This document shows, in pieces, positions 25,033 through 34,433 of a DNA stretch of 54,644 nucleotides (the first letter of the stretch is position 1; every line of letters begins with the position of its first letter). Origin of the DNA: Hydrogenophaga sp. (GTDB taxonomy: Bacteria > Pseudomonadota > Gammaproteobacteria > Burkholderiales > Burkholderiaceae_C); NCBI GenBank assembly GCA_030682835.1, contig JAUXNG010000008.1, positions 1-54,644 on the forward strand, given 5' to 3'. The notes beneath the pieces were generated by a model. It ran no database searches and was not told where the DNA came from. It saw nothing but the letters and a program-made list of their open reading frames with translations. The translations under genes and the position numbers were made by a program.

Positions 25033-25872
25033 TCAAGAGTTGCGATAGCCCAGTCGCTTCGAAATGGCCTCGGTGCAGTTGCGTAAGGCATTGGCCACAG
25101 ACCCGTTCCAGTCACTGTCGACCGCCCCTGTCGGACCACTGATCGTGACCGCCAGAGCAATGTTGCCCGAGTAATCGAACACCGGGGCTGAGAAGGAGGC
25201 GATGCCAGGGGTCGGGTGATTGATGCCTTGCGACATTCGGCGCATGCGTACGTCGGCAATCATCTGGTTGACCACCTCCTCGTCAAGGGGATGGGCAATG
25301 TCAGGGCCCAGTCGGATGCGATCGTCACGGAGCATCTTTTCCACCAGAGGCGGGGGAAGAAACGCAGAAAACACGCGCCCGGTGGCCGTGTTCGCCAAAG
25401 ACATCACCGTGCCTGTGCGCATATTCGTGTGGAACGGGTACATGGCATCGACCAGCCGCACGATGACGGGGCCAAGGTTGCCCCACACCGCGAGTGCAAC
25501 CCCATGCCCGGTTTCAGCGGCCAGGGATTCCACTAGAGGCGTCGCTTCCCTGATGGGGTTCATGGTCTGCAGACTGGTCAGACCCAGCTGTATGGCCAAC
25601 GGACCCAGCAGGTAGCGCCCGGTCACGGGGTCTTGCATGACCAGCCCGATTTTCCCGAAGCTCACCAGGTAGGGGTGAATCTTGCCTGAAGGCATCCCGG
25701 CCGCCTTCACCAAATCTTTCAAGGCCATCGGGCGTGCGTCTGACGCCAAGACCTTGAGGATTTCGCCCCCCACTTCAATGGACTGGATACCACGCTGAGC
25801 GCGGTCCTGCACGGCATCTGGCGGGTCCTGGGAGGGCGCCCCCATTTTGTTGGTCAGCATGTTGGACATCAT
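25033..25872 (-). CDS. IclR-family transcriptional regulator
   Basis: A 279-residue regulator. The N-terminal winged helix-turn-helix (MALKDLVKAAGMPSGKIHPY, about residues 49-68) is followed by the IclR effector-binding domain, including GHGVALAVWGNLGPVIVR and the closing AVTISGPTGAV. These proteins bind small organic acids or aromatic compounds and usually control the adjacent catabolic operon. It is divergent from the FAD-dehydrogenase gene, with a 136-bp gap containing palindromes. Starts at 25872, 25869 or 25860 are possible; none has a strong ribosome binding site. Confidence 0.9.
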   Translation of the reverse strand: MMSNMLTNKMGAPSQDPPDAVQDRAQRGIQSIEVGGEILKVLASDARPMALKDLVKAAGMPSGKIHPYLVSFGKIGLVMQDPVTGRYLLGPLAIQLGLTSLQTMNPIREATPLVESLAAETGHGVALAVWGNLGPVIVRLVDAMYPFHTNMRTGTVMSLANTATGRVFSAFLPPPLVEKMLRDDRIRLGPDIAHPLDEEVVNQMIADVRMRRMSQGINHPTPGIASFSAPVFDYSGNIALAVTISGPTGAVDSDWNGSVANALRNCTEAISKRLGYRNS

Positions 25873-25895
25873 ATCCGCTGAATCATCGTCATTAA

Positions 25896-25958
25896 CTAGC
25901 GCGCTAGCTTAGGGTAAGCACTAGTATGAATTTAGCGTGCTCACTTTAATCTAGCGCC
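25896..25958. promoter_or_regulatory. candidate IclR-type operators between divergent genes
   Basis: A perfect 12-bp palindrome CTAGCGCGCTAG occupies 25896-25907. Related half-sites recur at 25933 (TAGCGTGCT) and 25951 (CTAGCGCC). They lie in the gap between the IclR gene and the dehydrogenase operon, where a regulator of both would bind. Assignment to this IclR protein is inferred from position only. Confidence 0.45.
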
Positions 25959-26008
25959 TTCTTCTGTGCGGGTGGTGGTCACCCGCATCGACGCATATGG
26001 AGGTATCG

Positions 26009-27760
26009 ATGTCAGACAAACAAGTGGAATGCGACGTCTTGGTCGTGGGGTCGGGTTGTGCAGGGATGGCCGCCGCCATCACAGCCGCGTCGCGTGGGCT
26101 CAAGGTGATCGTGGCCGAGAAGGCCCCGTATTACGGAGGCACCACTTCCCGCTCGGGCGGATGGCTGTGGGTGCCCAACACCCATCTGGCGAAGGCCCTG
26201 GGTCACCAGGAGCACACCGACCAAGCACTGGAATACATCCGTGACCAGGCAGGCAAGGCCTTTGACGAGCGTCGCACCCGGGCCTTTCTGGAAAGCGGTC
26301 CCAGGGCGATCGAATTCTTCATGTCGAAGACGGCGGTGCAATTCGACATGCCGCTGACCTTCCCCGACTATCACGCCGAAGCGCCGGGCGCTGCCCAGGG
26401 CGGCCGGTCGATGGTCACCCGGCCGTACGACGCCCGTGAACTCGGCGAACTGCTCAAAACCCTGGGCCCGGTGCTGCCGGAGCTCACGGTCTTTGGCGTG
26501 ACCATCGGCTCTGGCAGGGACATCATCCATTTCATGCGCGCCTCGCGCTCGCTGGAGTCCGCGTGGTACGTGGCCCGGCGCTTGACCAAACACTTTTTGG
26601 AGGTCGTGCGTCACGGCCGGGGCATGCTGCTGACCAACGGCAATGCATTGGCGGCGCGTCTGGCACGTTCTGCAGCCGATCTGGCGGTCCCGGTGTGGCT
26701 GTCTTCCCCAGCGGTCGAACTGCTCCGCGACGGTGAACGCGTAACAGGTGCTGTGGTCCAGCGCGATGGCAAGCGTCTCACCGTGAACGCACGACACGGC
26801 GTGGTGCTGGCAAGCGGGGGATTTCCACACGACATCGCCCGTCGCAAGGCTACCTATCCACACGTCACGAACGGGCACGAGCACTGGTCGCCTGCGCCCG
26901 CGACCAACACCGGCGATGGTGCGCGCATGGCCGAGTCCGTGGGCGGACAGTTTGACGACTCGTTGCAGTGCGCTGCGGCCTGGACGCCGATGTCGCTCGT
27001 GCCGCGCAAGGATGGAACCCAGGGGATCTTTCCCCACTTCATCGACCGGGCCAAGCCCGGCGTGATTGCGGTAAACCTCGACGGCCGCCGTTTCACCAAC
27101 GAGGCGAACTCGTACCACGATGTGGTGCAGGCTATCGTCAAGGCATCCGAAGGCAAGGTCGAGCGTGCCTGCTGGCTCGTGGCCGATCACCGCGCCATCC
27201 GGCGTTATGGGCTGGGCTTCGTCAAGCCGTTCCCGCTGCCCATGGGGGAACACTTGCGCAGCGGCTACCTGAAGAGGGGTAGCACGCCGACCGATCTGGC
27301 CCGACAGATTGGTGTGGAACCGGCTGTGATGGAAGAGACGATCCGCCGCTACAACGCCGACGCAAAACACGGTCGTGACCCTGAATTCGGCCGTGGCAGC
27401 AAGGCTTACAACCGCTACCAGGGCGACGCTCTCCACGGACCCAACCCGTGCGTCGAACCCTTGCAAACAGGACCTTTCTACGCAATCAAACTGGTGCCGG
27501 GCGATCTGGGGTCCTTCATGGGCCTGAGGACCAACGAACACGCTCAGGTGGTGAATGGCAGCGGCGCACCGATAGCCGGCCTGTATGCGGCCGGAAACGA
27601 TGCGGCCTCCATCATGGGCGGCGAATACACGGGAGCTGGTATCACGCTCGGTCCGGCACTGACCTTCGGATTCGTTGCCGCCCAGCACATCGCGGCCCAG
27701 GCCAGCGCGGGGGCCCCCGGCCCGGCCACGGCAAGCCCACTCGTGGCCGTTCCCGCCTGA
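26009..27760 (+). CDS. FAD-dependent dehydrogenase, 3-ketosteroid dehydrogenase/fumarate reductase-like
   Basis: A 583-residue flavoprotein of the FAD_binding_2 group. The dinucleotide fold VVGSGCAGMAAAITAA is near residue 14, the typical YGGTTSRSGGWLWVPN follows, and the C-terminal FAD contact is GGEYTGAGITLGPALTFGF. Relatives include 3-oxosteroid 1-dehydrogenase and other enzymes that oxidise or reduce C-C bonds next to a carbonyl. The ATG at 26009 is used because GGAGG lies 5-6 nt upstream; an ATG at 25997 would overlap that site. The substrate is unknown. It heads the operon opposite the IclR gene. Confidence 0.85.
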   Translation: MSDKQVECDVLVVGSGCAGMAAAITAASRGLKVIVAEKAPYYGGTTSRSGGWLWVPNTHLAKALGHQEHTDQALEYIRDQAGKAFDERRTRAFLESGPRAIEFFMSKTAVQFDMPLTFPDYHAEAPGAAQGGRSMVTRPYDARELGELLKTLGPVLPELTVFGVTIGSGRDIIHFMRASRSLESAWYVARRLTKHFLEVVRHGRGMLLTNGNALAARLARSAADLAVPVWLSSPAVELLRDGERVTGAVVQRDGKRLTVNARHGVVLASGGFPHDIARRKATYPHVTNGHEHWSPAPATNTGDGARMAESVGGQFDDSLQCAAAWTPMSLVPRKDGTQGIFPHFIDRAKPGVIAVNLDGRRFTNEANSYHDVVQAIVKASEGKVERACWLVADHRAIRRYGLGFVKPFPLPMGEHLRSGYLKRGSTPTDLARQIGVEPAVMEETIRRYNADAKHGRDPEFGRGSKAYNRYQGDALHGPNPCVEPLQTGPFYAIKLVPGDLGSFMGLRTNEHAQVVNGSGAPIAGLYAAGNDAASIMGGEYTGAGITLGPALTFGFVAAQHIAAQASAGAPGPATASPLVAVPA

Positions 27761-27776
27761 TCAGGACACCCTACCC

Positions 27777-28538
27777 ATGATTCACTTTCCCATTCTGGAA
27801 GGCCGCGTGGCTCTCGTGACGGGCGCCGGGCAAGGCAACGGCCGGGCCATTGCACGCGGACTGGCCCACGCCGGGGCTCGCGTCATCGTGACCGACATCA
27901 ATGCCGACAAAGCTGCCATCACCGCGCAGACCATTCGTGACGATGGCGGACAGGCCGAGAGCCACCACCTCGACATCACGGATGCCGCCGGGTGCGCTGC
28001 GCTGGCATCTGAGCTGAACAAGAGCACAGGGCCTCTGGACATTCTGGTGAACAACGCCGGCATCCTGATCCGCGGTGCACTCGAAGGCCCCGATGCCGCG
28101 GCCCATGCTCGCCAGGTCATGAAGGTGAACTACGAAGGCACGCTCAACGTGACGCAGGCTTTTCTGCCCGCTCTGCGAGCCAGCCGCGGAGCGATCGTGA
28201 ACGTCGCCTCGGTGGCAGCTTTTGCTGGCTGGCCGCATGCCGTGGGATATGCCCCCTCCAAAGGCGCCATCAAACAGCTGACGCAATCGCTGGCCGCTGA
28301 AATCGCCAAGGACGGTGTGCGGGTCAATGCCATCGCGCCGGGTGTCATCGCTACCGACATGTCGGCTTCTACGCGTGCCGACGCTGCGAAGCTGGAGCGA
28401 TTCCTGACGCGCATCCCCATGGGGCGTGTCGGTGAGCCCGACGAGCTGGTGGGTGCGATCTTGTTCCTCGCTTCGTCCCTGTCGAGCTATGTGACCGGTA
28501 TCACCATTCCGGTGGATGGTGGCTATCTCGCCGCCTGA
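27777..28538 (+). CDS. short-chain dehydrogenase/reductase (first)
   Basis: A 253-residue classical SDR: the cofactor motif TGAGQGNG is near residue 15, NNAG near 90, catalytic Ser in NVASVAAF and YAPSK for the Tyr-Lys pair, and the end SSYVTGITIPVDGGY. It should oxidise or reduce an alcohol/ketone using NAD(P)(H). It begins 16 nt after the flavoprotein gene and so probably acts in the same pathway. The specific substrate cannot be read from sequence. Confidence 0.92.
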   Translation: MIHFPILEGRVALVTGAGQGNGRAIARGLAHAGARVIVTDINADKAAITAQTIRDDGGQAESHHLDITDAAGCAALASELNKSTGPLDILVNNAGILIRGALEGPDAAAHARQVMKVNYEGTLNVTQAFLPALRASRGAIVNVASVAAFAGWPHAVGYAPSKGAIKQLTQSLAAEIAKDGVRVNAIAPGVIATDMSASTRADAAKLERFLTRIPMGRVGEPDELVGAILFLASSLSSYVTGITIPVDGGYLAA

Positions 28539-28639
28539 GCGCTCACAACCCGCTGTTCCCTCAGACGGCCCTGCCACGTCGCGGGTCCGTTCATCTTCAT
28601 CTGTTCTTTCTCGTGCTCAACCCAACAAAGGAGACTGCC

Positions 28640-29845
28640 ATGCAAACGAAACCGATCTCACGCCGGATAGCCCTGGCCGCCACTGCCGCCCTGCTGGCAA
28701 TGAGCGGCACCGCCCATGCCCAAGCTCAGGACATCAAACTGGGCTTCAACGGTGACCTGTCCGCGTCGCCATCGGCGCAGAGCGGCGCGGCCGGCGTTCT
28801 GGGTATCCAGGCCGCCATTGACGACATTAACGCTGCTGGCGGCGTGCTCGGGCGCAAGCTCACGCTGGTGATTCGCGACGACCAGTCTCAGCCACCCAAG
28901 TCGATCCAGAACATGAGCGACCTGATCGACAACGAAAAGGTGGTCGCCGTGTTCGGCCCCACCAACTCCGGCAACGCCATGGCGTGGAAGCACATCCCCA
29001 ACCAGAAGAAGATCGTCTCCATGGGCATGATTGGCGGAGGCACCGCGATCACCGCACCCCTGAGCGCTGGAGCCGACAACTATATGTTCCGCGTATCCAT
29101 GGTCGACCGTGAGCAGGTCTCCGGCCTCATGGCGTTTGCCAAGAAGGCGGGCTACAAGAAGCTGGGCCTGCTGGCCGAGACCACAGGCTTCGGAGCGGGC
29201 GGCCTCAAGGATATGCAGGAGCTCGGGAAACTTCAGGATCTGGATGTTTCCGTGGTCGAGCGCTTCGCGGTCGGTGATACGGACATGACCTCACAGCTGA
29301 ACAAGCTCAAGTCGGCTGGCGTCGATGCCGTGGCCGTCTGGGCCCAGGGAACCCCCACCGCCCAGCTGATGCGTTCAATGGAGAAGATCAACTGGTTCCC
29401 ACCGGTGCTTTCGTCGTGGGCAGCGGACAACGTCACATTCTTTGACGCCGCCGGCAAGACGCTGGCGGAGAAGCCCGTGTTCATGCGCACCATGGTCGAT
29501 CCGCGCACGCCCCAGCAGAAGGCTCTTTTCGAGCGCACCAAGGCCAAACTGGCCGCGCCGAGCGCGTTTCCCTTCGTGATCCATGGTTACGACGCGGTCC
29601 AGCTGATAGCAGCAGCCATGCGCCAGGCGGGCAGCACCGATGGGGAGAAGATGCGGGTGGCGCTGGAGGATTTGAAGCAGCCCGTCCAGGGCGTCATGAA
29701 GGCGTATGAAAAACCTTTCAGCAAGGCCGAGCACGAGGCGCTGACGGCCACCGACTTCGCGTTTGTGAAGTGGAGCAACGGCAGGCTCACGCAGATCACT
29801 GATGGTGTGGCCTCGCAACTCACGCCGGCCGACTTCAAACGCTGA
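28640..29845 (+). CDS. ABC transporter substrate-binding protein, branched-chain amino acid type (LivK-like)
   Basis: A 401-residue periplasmic binding protein of the Leu/Ile/Val (peripla_BP_6) family. The ATG at 28640 has AAAGGAG upstream; the signal peptide ends near AHAQAQ. Typical features are IKLGFNGDLSASPSAQSG, AIDDINAAGGVLGRKLTLV and AVFGPTNSGNAMAW. Members of this family that sit beside catabolic genes frequently bind aromatic or other carboxylic acids rather than amino acids. A 101-nt gap after the SDR gene leaves space for an additional promoter, though none is clear. Confidence 0.9.
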   Translation: MQTKPISRRIALAATAALLAMSGTAHAQAQDIKLGFNGDLSASPSAQSGAAGVLGIQAAIDDINAAGGVLGRKLTLVIRDDQSQPPKSIQNMSDLIDNEKVVAVFGPTNSGNAMAWKHIPNQKKIVSMGMIGGGTAITAPLSAGADNYMFRVSMVDREQVSGLMAFAKKAGYKKLGLLAETTGFGAGGLKDMQELGKLQDLDVSVVERFAVGDTDMTSQLNKLKSAGVDAVAVWAQGTPTAQLMRSMEKINWFPPVLSSWAADNVTFFDAAGKTLAEKPVFMRTMVDPRTPQQKALFERTKAKLAAPSAFPFVIHGYDAVQLIAAAMRQAGSTDGEKMRVALEDLKQPVQGVMKAYEKPFSKAEHEALTATDFAFVKWSNGRLTQITDGVASQLTPADFKR

Positions 29846-29895
29846 TGCTTCACGGGCTGCGACGGGTGTCGCAGCCCCCCTTTCGGAGACCCCCC

Positions 29896-30819
29896 ATGGA
29901 AACAGCCCTCTTGCAGGCTCTGCTCAGTGGCCTGGCCGTCGGCAGCGCGTACGCGCTGGTTGCGCTGGGATTCAGCCTGACCTTCACCACCACCCGCACC
30001 CTCAATTTTTCGCACGGGGAATTCGTTTCCGCCGGCGCCTTCATCGGCATGAGTGTCCTGTTTCTCGCGCTGGGAAAGACGCCAACCGCCACCTCTTTCG
30101 GCGGCGACAACCCGGGAAATACAGCGCAGCTGATGGCACTCCTGGCTTCCTTGCTGGTGATGGGGCTGGTTGGCTGGCTCCTCTATGTGCTGGGCGTGCG
30201 GCCGTTCTCGCGCAAGCCGGGCATGGCCTGGGTCATGAGCACCTTGGGCTTTGGCGTGATCTTGCAGAGCATCGGCCTGGCCATCTGGGGGCCCAAGCCC
30301 GTCTTTGTACCGTCCCCTCTGGGTGACGATGTCATTCGGGTTTTCGACGTGGGCGTTCGCCCACAGGAAATGCTGATGCTGGGCATCTCCATCGTTGTGA
30401 TGCTGGTGTTTGACCACGTCATGCGCCGCACCATGGTGGGCAAGGCGATGCGTGCGGTGGCCCAAAACCCGGGCGTGGCCAGTCTCATGGGCATCAACGT
30501 CAACACCATGATGGTGGGCGCTTTCGTACTGAGTTCGGCGCTAGCCGGCCTCTCGGGCTTTCTGCTCGCACCCATTGCACAAGCTTCTCTGTTCATGGGC
30601 ATGGCGGTGGGCCTCAAGGGCTTCTCGGCGGCCATGATCGGCGGCCTATCCAACCCCCGGGGATGCGTGGTCGGCGGCATTCTGCTCGGGGTCATGGAAT
30701 CCATGGTCAACCTCTGGTCGGCCCAGTGGCGCGAGGTGGCCATCTTTGCACTTGTGATTCTGGTCCTGGCCGTGCGGCCAACCGGCCTGTTCGGCAGCCG
30801 TCTGGTGGAGAAGGTATGA
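29896..30819 (+). CDS. ABC transporter permease, LivH type
   Basis: A 307-residue inner-membrane permease with about eight helices. The start METALLQALLSGLAVGSAYA and the motif NFSHGEFVSAGAF are characteristic of LivH. The cytoplasmic coupling loop is MRAVAQNPGVASLMGINVN. It pairs with the LivM domain of the next gene. The stop overlaps the ATG of that gene (30816-30819). Confidence 0.92.
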   Translation: METALLQALLSGLAVGSAYALVALGFSLTFTTTRTLNFSHGEFVSAGAFIGMSVLFLALGKTPTATSFGGDNPGNTAQLMALLASLLVMGLVGWLLYVLGVRPFSRKPGMAWVMSTLGFGVILQSIGLAIWGPKPVFVPSPLGDDVIRVFDVGVRPQEMLMLGISIVVMLVFDHVMRRTMVGKAMRAVAQNPGVASLMGINVNTMMVGAFVLSSALAGLSGFLLAPIAQASLFMGMAVGLKGFSAAMIGGLSNPRGCVVGGILLGVMESMVNLWSAQWREVAIFALVILVLAVRPTGLFGSRLVEKV

Positions 30820-32597
30820 ACGCGCGTCTTCGAGAAACCTTGTGGGTGGTGGCGATCGCCGCTGCGTTGCTTGCGATTGTCAGCCAGTTGGGCAACGACT
30901 ATTACCTACGCATTGCCTTCACGATGTGCGTCTATTTCATCTGTGCCCTGGGCATGAATGTGCTGGTCGGTTTTGCCGGCCTGAAGTCGCTCGGCCAGGC
31001 TGGCCTGTTCGCTGCGGGCGCCTACGCAGCCGCCTTGTTCACCTCGCGCTGGGATTTCGATCCGTGGCTTTCGTTTGCGCTGGCCGCGGTGGTGGCCGGG
31101 GGCTTTGGCGTGCTGATCGCGCTGCCCTCGCTGCGGGTCAAAGGTCCCTATCTGGCCATGGTCACGCTGGCATTCGGTGTCGTGGTCGAGAAGATCATCT
31201 CCGAGTGGACCGACGTCCTGGGCGGCGCCCAGGGCCTCTACGGCATCAAGCCGCTAACCTGGAATGGTGCTCCACTGTCGTCCACACAGTGGGTGGTGTT
31301 CGGTATTTTGCTGGGCGCGGTCACGCACCTGCTGCTGCGCAATCTGCTGCGTGGGCGCTTTGGTCGGGCGCTGCTGTCGTTGTCGGCTGACGAAATTGCG
31401 TCGTCTTCAGTGGGCGTTCGGGTGTACCGCGCCAAGGTGCTCGCGTTCACCGTGGCAGCCGTGACCTGTGGGATGGCCGGTGCCATGGTGGCCCAGCAGA
31501 ACCAGTACATCAACTCGGACTTCATAACCTTTCATCTGTCCATCTTCATCTTGCTGTTGGTGATGTTCGGGGGCGCCGGAACGGTGGCCGGTCCCCTAGT
31601 CGGCGCTGTCTCGCTTACCCTGATCGACGTGCTGCTGGCCCGCTGGCCCGCGGCACAGCATTTTGTGTATGGGGCGCTGCTGCTGTTTGCCTTGTATGCG
31701 ATGCCGGGCGGTGTCATGGGATCCGTGAATCAGTGGTTGGGAAAGCGCAGCAGCACGAAGGCCCGAGCCTTGGCACCATCGGCCAGCGTTGACCTCATGT
31801 TCAACAGCGACGGTAGCGGGGAAATGCTCTCAGTTAACAAGATCTGCAAGGCCTATGGCGGCGTCAAGACCGCACAGAGCGTTTCCTTCACCCTGCAGCG
31901 CGGCCACGTGCACGCGCTCATCGGGCCTAACGGCGCTGGCAAGACCACCATGATCAACATGCTGACCGGCATCGTGGCACCCGACAGCGGCAGCATCTGC
32001 TTCGAGGGCCGCGAGATGGCGGGGCTGCCTGTGCACGCGACCTGTATCGCCGGCCTGGGCCGAACCTTTCAGAACCTGCGCCTGTTTGGTGATCTGTCTG
32101 TACTGGACAACGTGAAACTTGGTCGCCACGCGCGTATGAAGAATGGCTTTCTGTCCTCGCTTTTGGGGTTGCCTTCCACGTATCGCGAAGAGGCCGTAGC
32201 CAGCGAACGGGCATTTGTACTCTTGCAGATGGTGGGCCTGGACCACCTTGCCGATAGTCCCGCAGGTAGTCTGCCCTATGGGTTGCAGCGTCGGGTGGAA
32301 CTGGCGCGTGCCCTGGCCACCGATCCGCACCTGCTGCTGCTTGATGAGCCCGCCGCTGGCCTGAACCCGCAGGAGACGGCTGAACTGGGCGACCTGCTGG
32401 TTCGCATCAGCCGCATGGGCCTGACGATCCTGATGGTGGAGCATCACATGGACATGGTGATGCGAGTTTCGGACCACGTCATTGTGCTGGACTATGGCGT
32501 GAAGATCGCAGAGGGAACACCCGCTCAGATCCAGTCGAACAACACCGTCATCGAGGCCTATCTCGGCACAGACGCGCATGAGGCGGTGGCCGCCTGA
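30816..32597 (+). CDS. fused LivM permease and LivG ATPase
   Basis: A 593-residue fusion. Residues 1 to about 320 are a LivM permease (NVLVGFAGLKSLGQAGLFAA, helices throughout). After a short linker (KRSSTKARALAPSASVDL), residues from about 338 form a LivG-type ATPase with Walker A GPNGAGKTT, GLGRTFQNLRLF, signature SLPYGLQRRVELARAL and Walker B LLLLDEPAAGLNP. Fusions of this pair occur in some transporters of this family. The frame is continuous, with no sign of a sequencing join. Together with LivF it supplies both ATPases of the importer. Confidence 0.93.
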   Translation: MNARLRETLWVVAIAAALLAIVSQLGNDYYLRIAFTMCVYFICALGMNVLVGFAGLKSLGQAGLFAAGAYAAALFTSRWDFDPWLSFALAAVVAGGFGVLIALPSLRVKGPYLAMVTLAFGVVVEKIISEWTDVLGGAQGLYGIKPLTWNGAPLSSTQWVVFGILLGAVTHLLLRNLLRGRFGRALLSLSADEIASSSVGVRVYRAKVLAFTVAAVTCGMAGAMVAQQNQYINSDFITFHLSIFILLLVMFGGAGTVAGPLVGAVSLTLIDVLLARWPAAQHFVYGALLLFALYAMPGGVMGSVNQWLGKRSSTKARALAPSASVDLMFNSDGSGEMLSVNKICKAYGGVKTAQSVSFTLQRGHVHALIGPNGAGKTTMINMLTGIVAPDSGSICFEGREMAGLPVHATCIAGLGRTFQNLRLFGDLSVLDNVKLGRHARMKNGFLSSLLGLPSTYREEAVASERAFVLLQMVGLDHLADSPAGSLPYGLQRRVELARALATDPHLLLLDEPAAGLNPQETAELGDLLVRISRMGLTILMVEHHMDMVMRVSDHVIVLDYGVKIAEGTPAQIQSNNTVIEAYLGTDAHEAVAA

Positions 32598-32612
32598 ACC
32601 AAGGAAACACAG

Positions 32613-33323
32613 ATGTTGAAGCTCGATAGCGTTCGCGTGTCTTATGGGGCGATCGAAGCCGTCAAGGGCGTCTCGCTGGACGTCAAGGCGGGTGAGGTGG
32701 TGGCCATCATCGGGGCCAACGGCGCGGGTAAAACCACCTTGCTCAAGGGCATAGCCGGCCTGGAACCGTTGGAATCTGGTCGGGTGACCATCAATGGCGT
32801 CGACTGCTCGGCGCTGCCTGCGCACAAGCGGCTCGGTGTGGGTGTGGCGCTGTCACCCGAAGGACGCGGGGTGTTCCCGGACCAGACCGTTGGAGAGAAC
32901 CTGCTGTTGGGTGGTTATGCGCTGCGCAAGGACCCGGCCCGCGTGGATAAGCTGATGGCGCGCGAATTCGAACGTTTTCCTCGCTTAGCCGAACGACGCC
33001 ATCAGCTCGCTGGCACGCTTTCGGGTGGCGAGCAGCAGATGCTGGCGATGTCACGCGCGCTCATGAGCGAGCCCAGACTGCTCTTGCTTGACGAGCCATC
33101 GCTGGGACTGGCGCCGCTGATCATTGCGGACATTTTTCGCTCGATACGCGCCCTCCGAGACGCAGGGCTGACGATCTTACTGGTCGAACAAATGGCCAAC
33201 CAGGCTTTGAGTGTTGCCGACCGTGCCTATGTGCTGGAAACCGGACGTGTAACGCTGGAAGGCACAGGTCAGCAGTTGCTCAAAGATCCGGCTGTCCGGG
33301 CCGCCTACCTTGGCGCGCATTGA
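32613..33323 (+). CDS. ABC transporter ATPase, LivF type
   Basis: A 236-residue ATPase with Walker A GANGAGKTT near residue 37, signature LSGGEQQMLAMSRAL and Walker B LLLLDEPSLGLAP; VSYGAIEAVKGVSLDV is the usual LivF start. It begins 15 nt after the LivM-LivG fusion and completes the importer. The following SDR frame could overlap its end by 14 nt if a TTG start at 33310 were used. Confidence 0.94.
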   Translation: MLKLDSVRVSYGAIEAVKGVSLDVKAGEVVAIIGANGAGKTTLLKGIAGLEPLESGRVTINGVDCSALPAHKRLGVGVALSPEGRGVFPDQTVGENLLLGGYALRKDPARVDKLMAREFERFPRLAERRHQLAGTLSGGEQQMLAMSRALMSEPRLLLLDEPSLGLAPLIIADIFRSIRALRDAGLTILLVEQMANQALSVADRAYVLETGRVTLEGTGQQLLKDPAVRAAYLGAH

Positions 33324-33345
33324 AGAAGAAAGCGTGACACATCCC

Positions 33346-34104
33346 ATGAAGCCAGATGGTGAGTTCTCGGAACGTGTGGCCATGGTCACCGGTGGAGGCT
33401 CCGGCATTGGCGCCAGCACCTGTGAGCTTTTGGCGCGCAGGGGAGCAGCTGTGGCGGTTGTCGACTTTGACTACGACTCCGCACAGCGGGTGGCGAATGC
33501 CCTGCAGGGGATAGGTGCACATGCTCTGGCTTTGCAGGCCGACGTGACCGACTCAGACGCCATGGAACGTGCGGTCGCCATTGCTACCCGTGTTTTGGGT
33601 GGACTGAACATGGCGGTCAACAACGCAGGCATTCCTTCACCCTGCGTGGCCGTTGGTGAACTCGACATGGACACATGGAATCGTGTGTTGGCGGTCAACC
33701 TCACCGGCGTGTTCCTGTCCATGCGGCACCAGATACCAGCCCTGCTAGCCAACGGTCATGGGGCTATCGTCAATGTTTCGTCCCTTCTGGGTATCAATGG
33801 CATGGCCGGTCGAAGTGCTTACGCGGCGGCAAAACACGGCGTCGTAGGCCTGACGAAATCTGCCGCACTTGACTATGCGGGCCAGGGCCTGCGCATCAAT
33901 GCGGTCGCACCGGGGTATGTCGATACTCCCTTGCTCAAGGGCCGAAATTCTGCCGAACGCGATGCCCTTGCAGATCAACATCCGATAGGTCGGTTGGCCC
34001 AGCCAGAGGAAATTGCTGAAACCATCGCTTTCTTGTTATCGCGACGTACCTCATTCATCACCGGCCAGACCTACTTGGTGGACGGCGGCTTTTCCGCTAG
34101 GTAG
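33346..34104 (+). CDS. short-chain dehydrogenase/reductase (second)
   Basis: A 252-residue SDR, last gene of the importer operon. Motifs: TGGGSGIG near residue 15, NNAGIPSP near 88, NVSSLLGINGMAGRSAYAAAK with the catalytic Ser, Tyr and Lys, and the end TGQTYLVDGGF. The ATG at 33346 gives the usual family length; TTG at 33310 and GTG at 33334 are possible earlier starts. It is clearly distinct from the SDR at 27777 and presumably performs another step in degradation of the imported compound. Confidence 0.9.
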   Translation: MKPDGEFSERVAMVTGGGSGIGASTCELLARRGAAVAVVDFDYDSAQRVANALQGIGAHALALQADVTDSDAMERAVAIATRVLGGLNMAVNNAGIPSPCVAVGELDMDTWNRVLAVNLTGVFLSMRHQIPALLANGHGAIVNVSSLLGINGMAGRSAYAAAKHGVVGLTKSAALDYAGQGLRINAVAPGYVDTPLLKGRNSAERDALADQHPIGRLAQPEEIAETIAFLLSRRTSFITGQTYLVDGGFSAR

Positions 34105-34433
34105 CGCCCAGAGCATTAACTTAGCCGCCCGCGATTTCGCGCGCCTAACGCCGTCGAAAATTGCACCCAGCCGTCGCCGTCTAACAAAACCGATACGCAT
34201 AGTGCCGACATGCAGCGGCCTGTCGGGTAAGCAAGCCATGGATGACCGGTATGGTCGACAGAGGTCATTCAACGATCGGGCGTGGCGGCAACCAGCCAAC
34301 ATTCCTGCAAGCAGCGCCGTTTTGTCGCGGTCGCTATTGCCGCGACGTACACCCTGAAACTGATACGGCCAGCAGGGGGCGGGTCAGTTCAATTTGGTGG
34401 AGGCTGCAGGCCACGGCCTCGATCAGATCGGCC
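34105..34433. other. non-coding junction between cargo and mobilization genes
   Basis: No credible gene is seen. The part at 34350-34410 (CCCTGAAACTGATACGG ... CGGGTCAGTTCAATTTGG) resembles the repeated GGGTCAGTT-type sequences near the ends of IS21-family elements, so this may be the scar of a lost insertion. On the minus strand a frame different from that of the relaxase continues past the relaxase stop (HEILARAGRADLIEAVA) and ends near 34332. This suggests that the relaxase 3' end has been altered. Confidence 0.3.
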
